In this document: in pieces, positions 63,561 through 64,000 of the stretch
Position numbering within the stretch: the stretch's first letter is position 1
Layout: each line of letters starts with the position of its first letter
Assembly: GCA_905250115.1 (NCBI GenBank)
Contig: CAJNOI010000238.1
Coordinates: 1 to 64,000, forward strand
DNA: 64,000 nucleotides
Direction of reading: 5' to 3'
DNA from: Adineta steineri
Taxonomy: Eukaryota > Rotifera > Eurotatoria > Adinetida > Adinetidae
Translations under genes and position numbers: made by a program
The notes under the pieces: generated by a model
What the model saw: only the letters and a program-made list of their open reading frames with translations
Database searches by the model: none
What the model was told of the DNA's origin: nothing

Positions 63561-64000
63561 ACGATACGCTAAGACTAAAATAACTTCAAATGATTTAAAA
63601 CTGTAAGCTTACATGTCTTGCTCATCTTTTGTACAATAGAATAGAAAATATGTAATATACAGAGTTTCTTATAATCACAATTTATTTTCGGTATTATTTA
63701 ACTAGAAGAAAATCATTTGTACTTACTTATTTTTGTATTGTATGCTCTTTGCACTATAGGTTCTTTTTGTTTATGTTCTATTTTCCACTTGTTATGTTCT
63801 TTTCATTAATTCAATTATTATTTTAATAAAATAATAGTCAAATTTAATAGACTGATTGTTTTTTTTTGATTTATAATACTTAAAATTTTCGTTAAAGAGT
63901 TAGTTGATATTATTATTGTTCGCTATATTTATAACTTTTGTTTACTTTTAATCTAAGAAACTGTAGATCTTTTTCACAAAGGTGATACTTTTGAAATAGT

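Noticed and set aside
1..64000. Bacterial contamination carrying an NRPS cluster
   Set aside because: Every gene is split by spliceosomal introns, no ribosome-binding sites or operons are seen, and an animal-type BLTP1 homologue is in the same contig.

Overview
The window is AT-rich eukaryotic DNA. Genes are split by spliceosomal introns with GT..AG borders, and every recognisable gene lies on the minus strand. An intron-rich nonribosomal peptide synthetase (NRPS), a polyketide synthase (PKS), an animal-type BLTP1/KIAA1109 (tweek) homologue, short DNA-transposon derivatives and G/T-rich stretches resembling TGTGGG telomere repeats together suggest a rotifer, most likely a bdelloid. That assignment is inference.

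Region 1 (1.04-38.7 kb) holds one giant NRPS gene of about 9,100 residues, read from right to left. Six adenylation-thiolation (A-T) units are present. Each is preceded by a condensation-like domain split over two exons (called C2 here). The first five are followed by a second, single-exon condensation-like domain (called C1), and the last ends in a thioesterase. The layout is (C2-A-T-C1)x5-C2-A-T-TE. By hand splicing, 35 exons join in phase with no frameshift or in-frame stop. Intron positions and phases are the same in every module. The first C2 is 5'-truncated next to a foldback element.

Region 2 (39.3-40.0 kb) is a small SET-domain gene that looks intact.

Region 3 (40.2-63.2 kb) is a decayed zone. 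A BLTP1-like gene runs from about 63.2 to 40.8 kb. A PKS remnant (AT end, DH, central region, ER, KR, ACP, short tail; no ketosynthase) sits inside one of its introns, between two related direct repeats of about 120-130 bp. A second PKS dehydratase fragment lies just downstream of BLTP1. About 40 in-frame stops interrupt these genes, nearly all where Gln or Trp fits the context (CAA/CAG to TAA/TAG, TGG to TGA/TAG), together with several homopolymer-type frameshifts. A hAT-like miniature element has inserted into the ER domain.

Mobile sequences include a piggyBac-like element in an NRPS intron, a nested hairpin, a foldback element beside the NRPS 5' end and the hAT-like element. I saw no tRNA, rRNA or CRISPR array.
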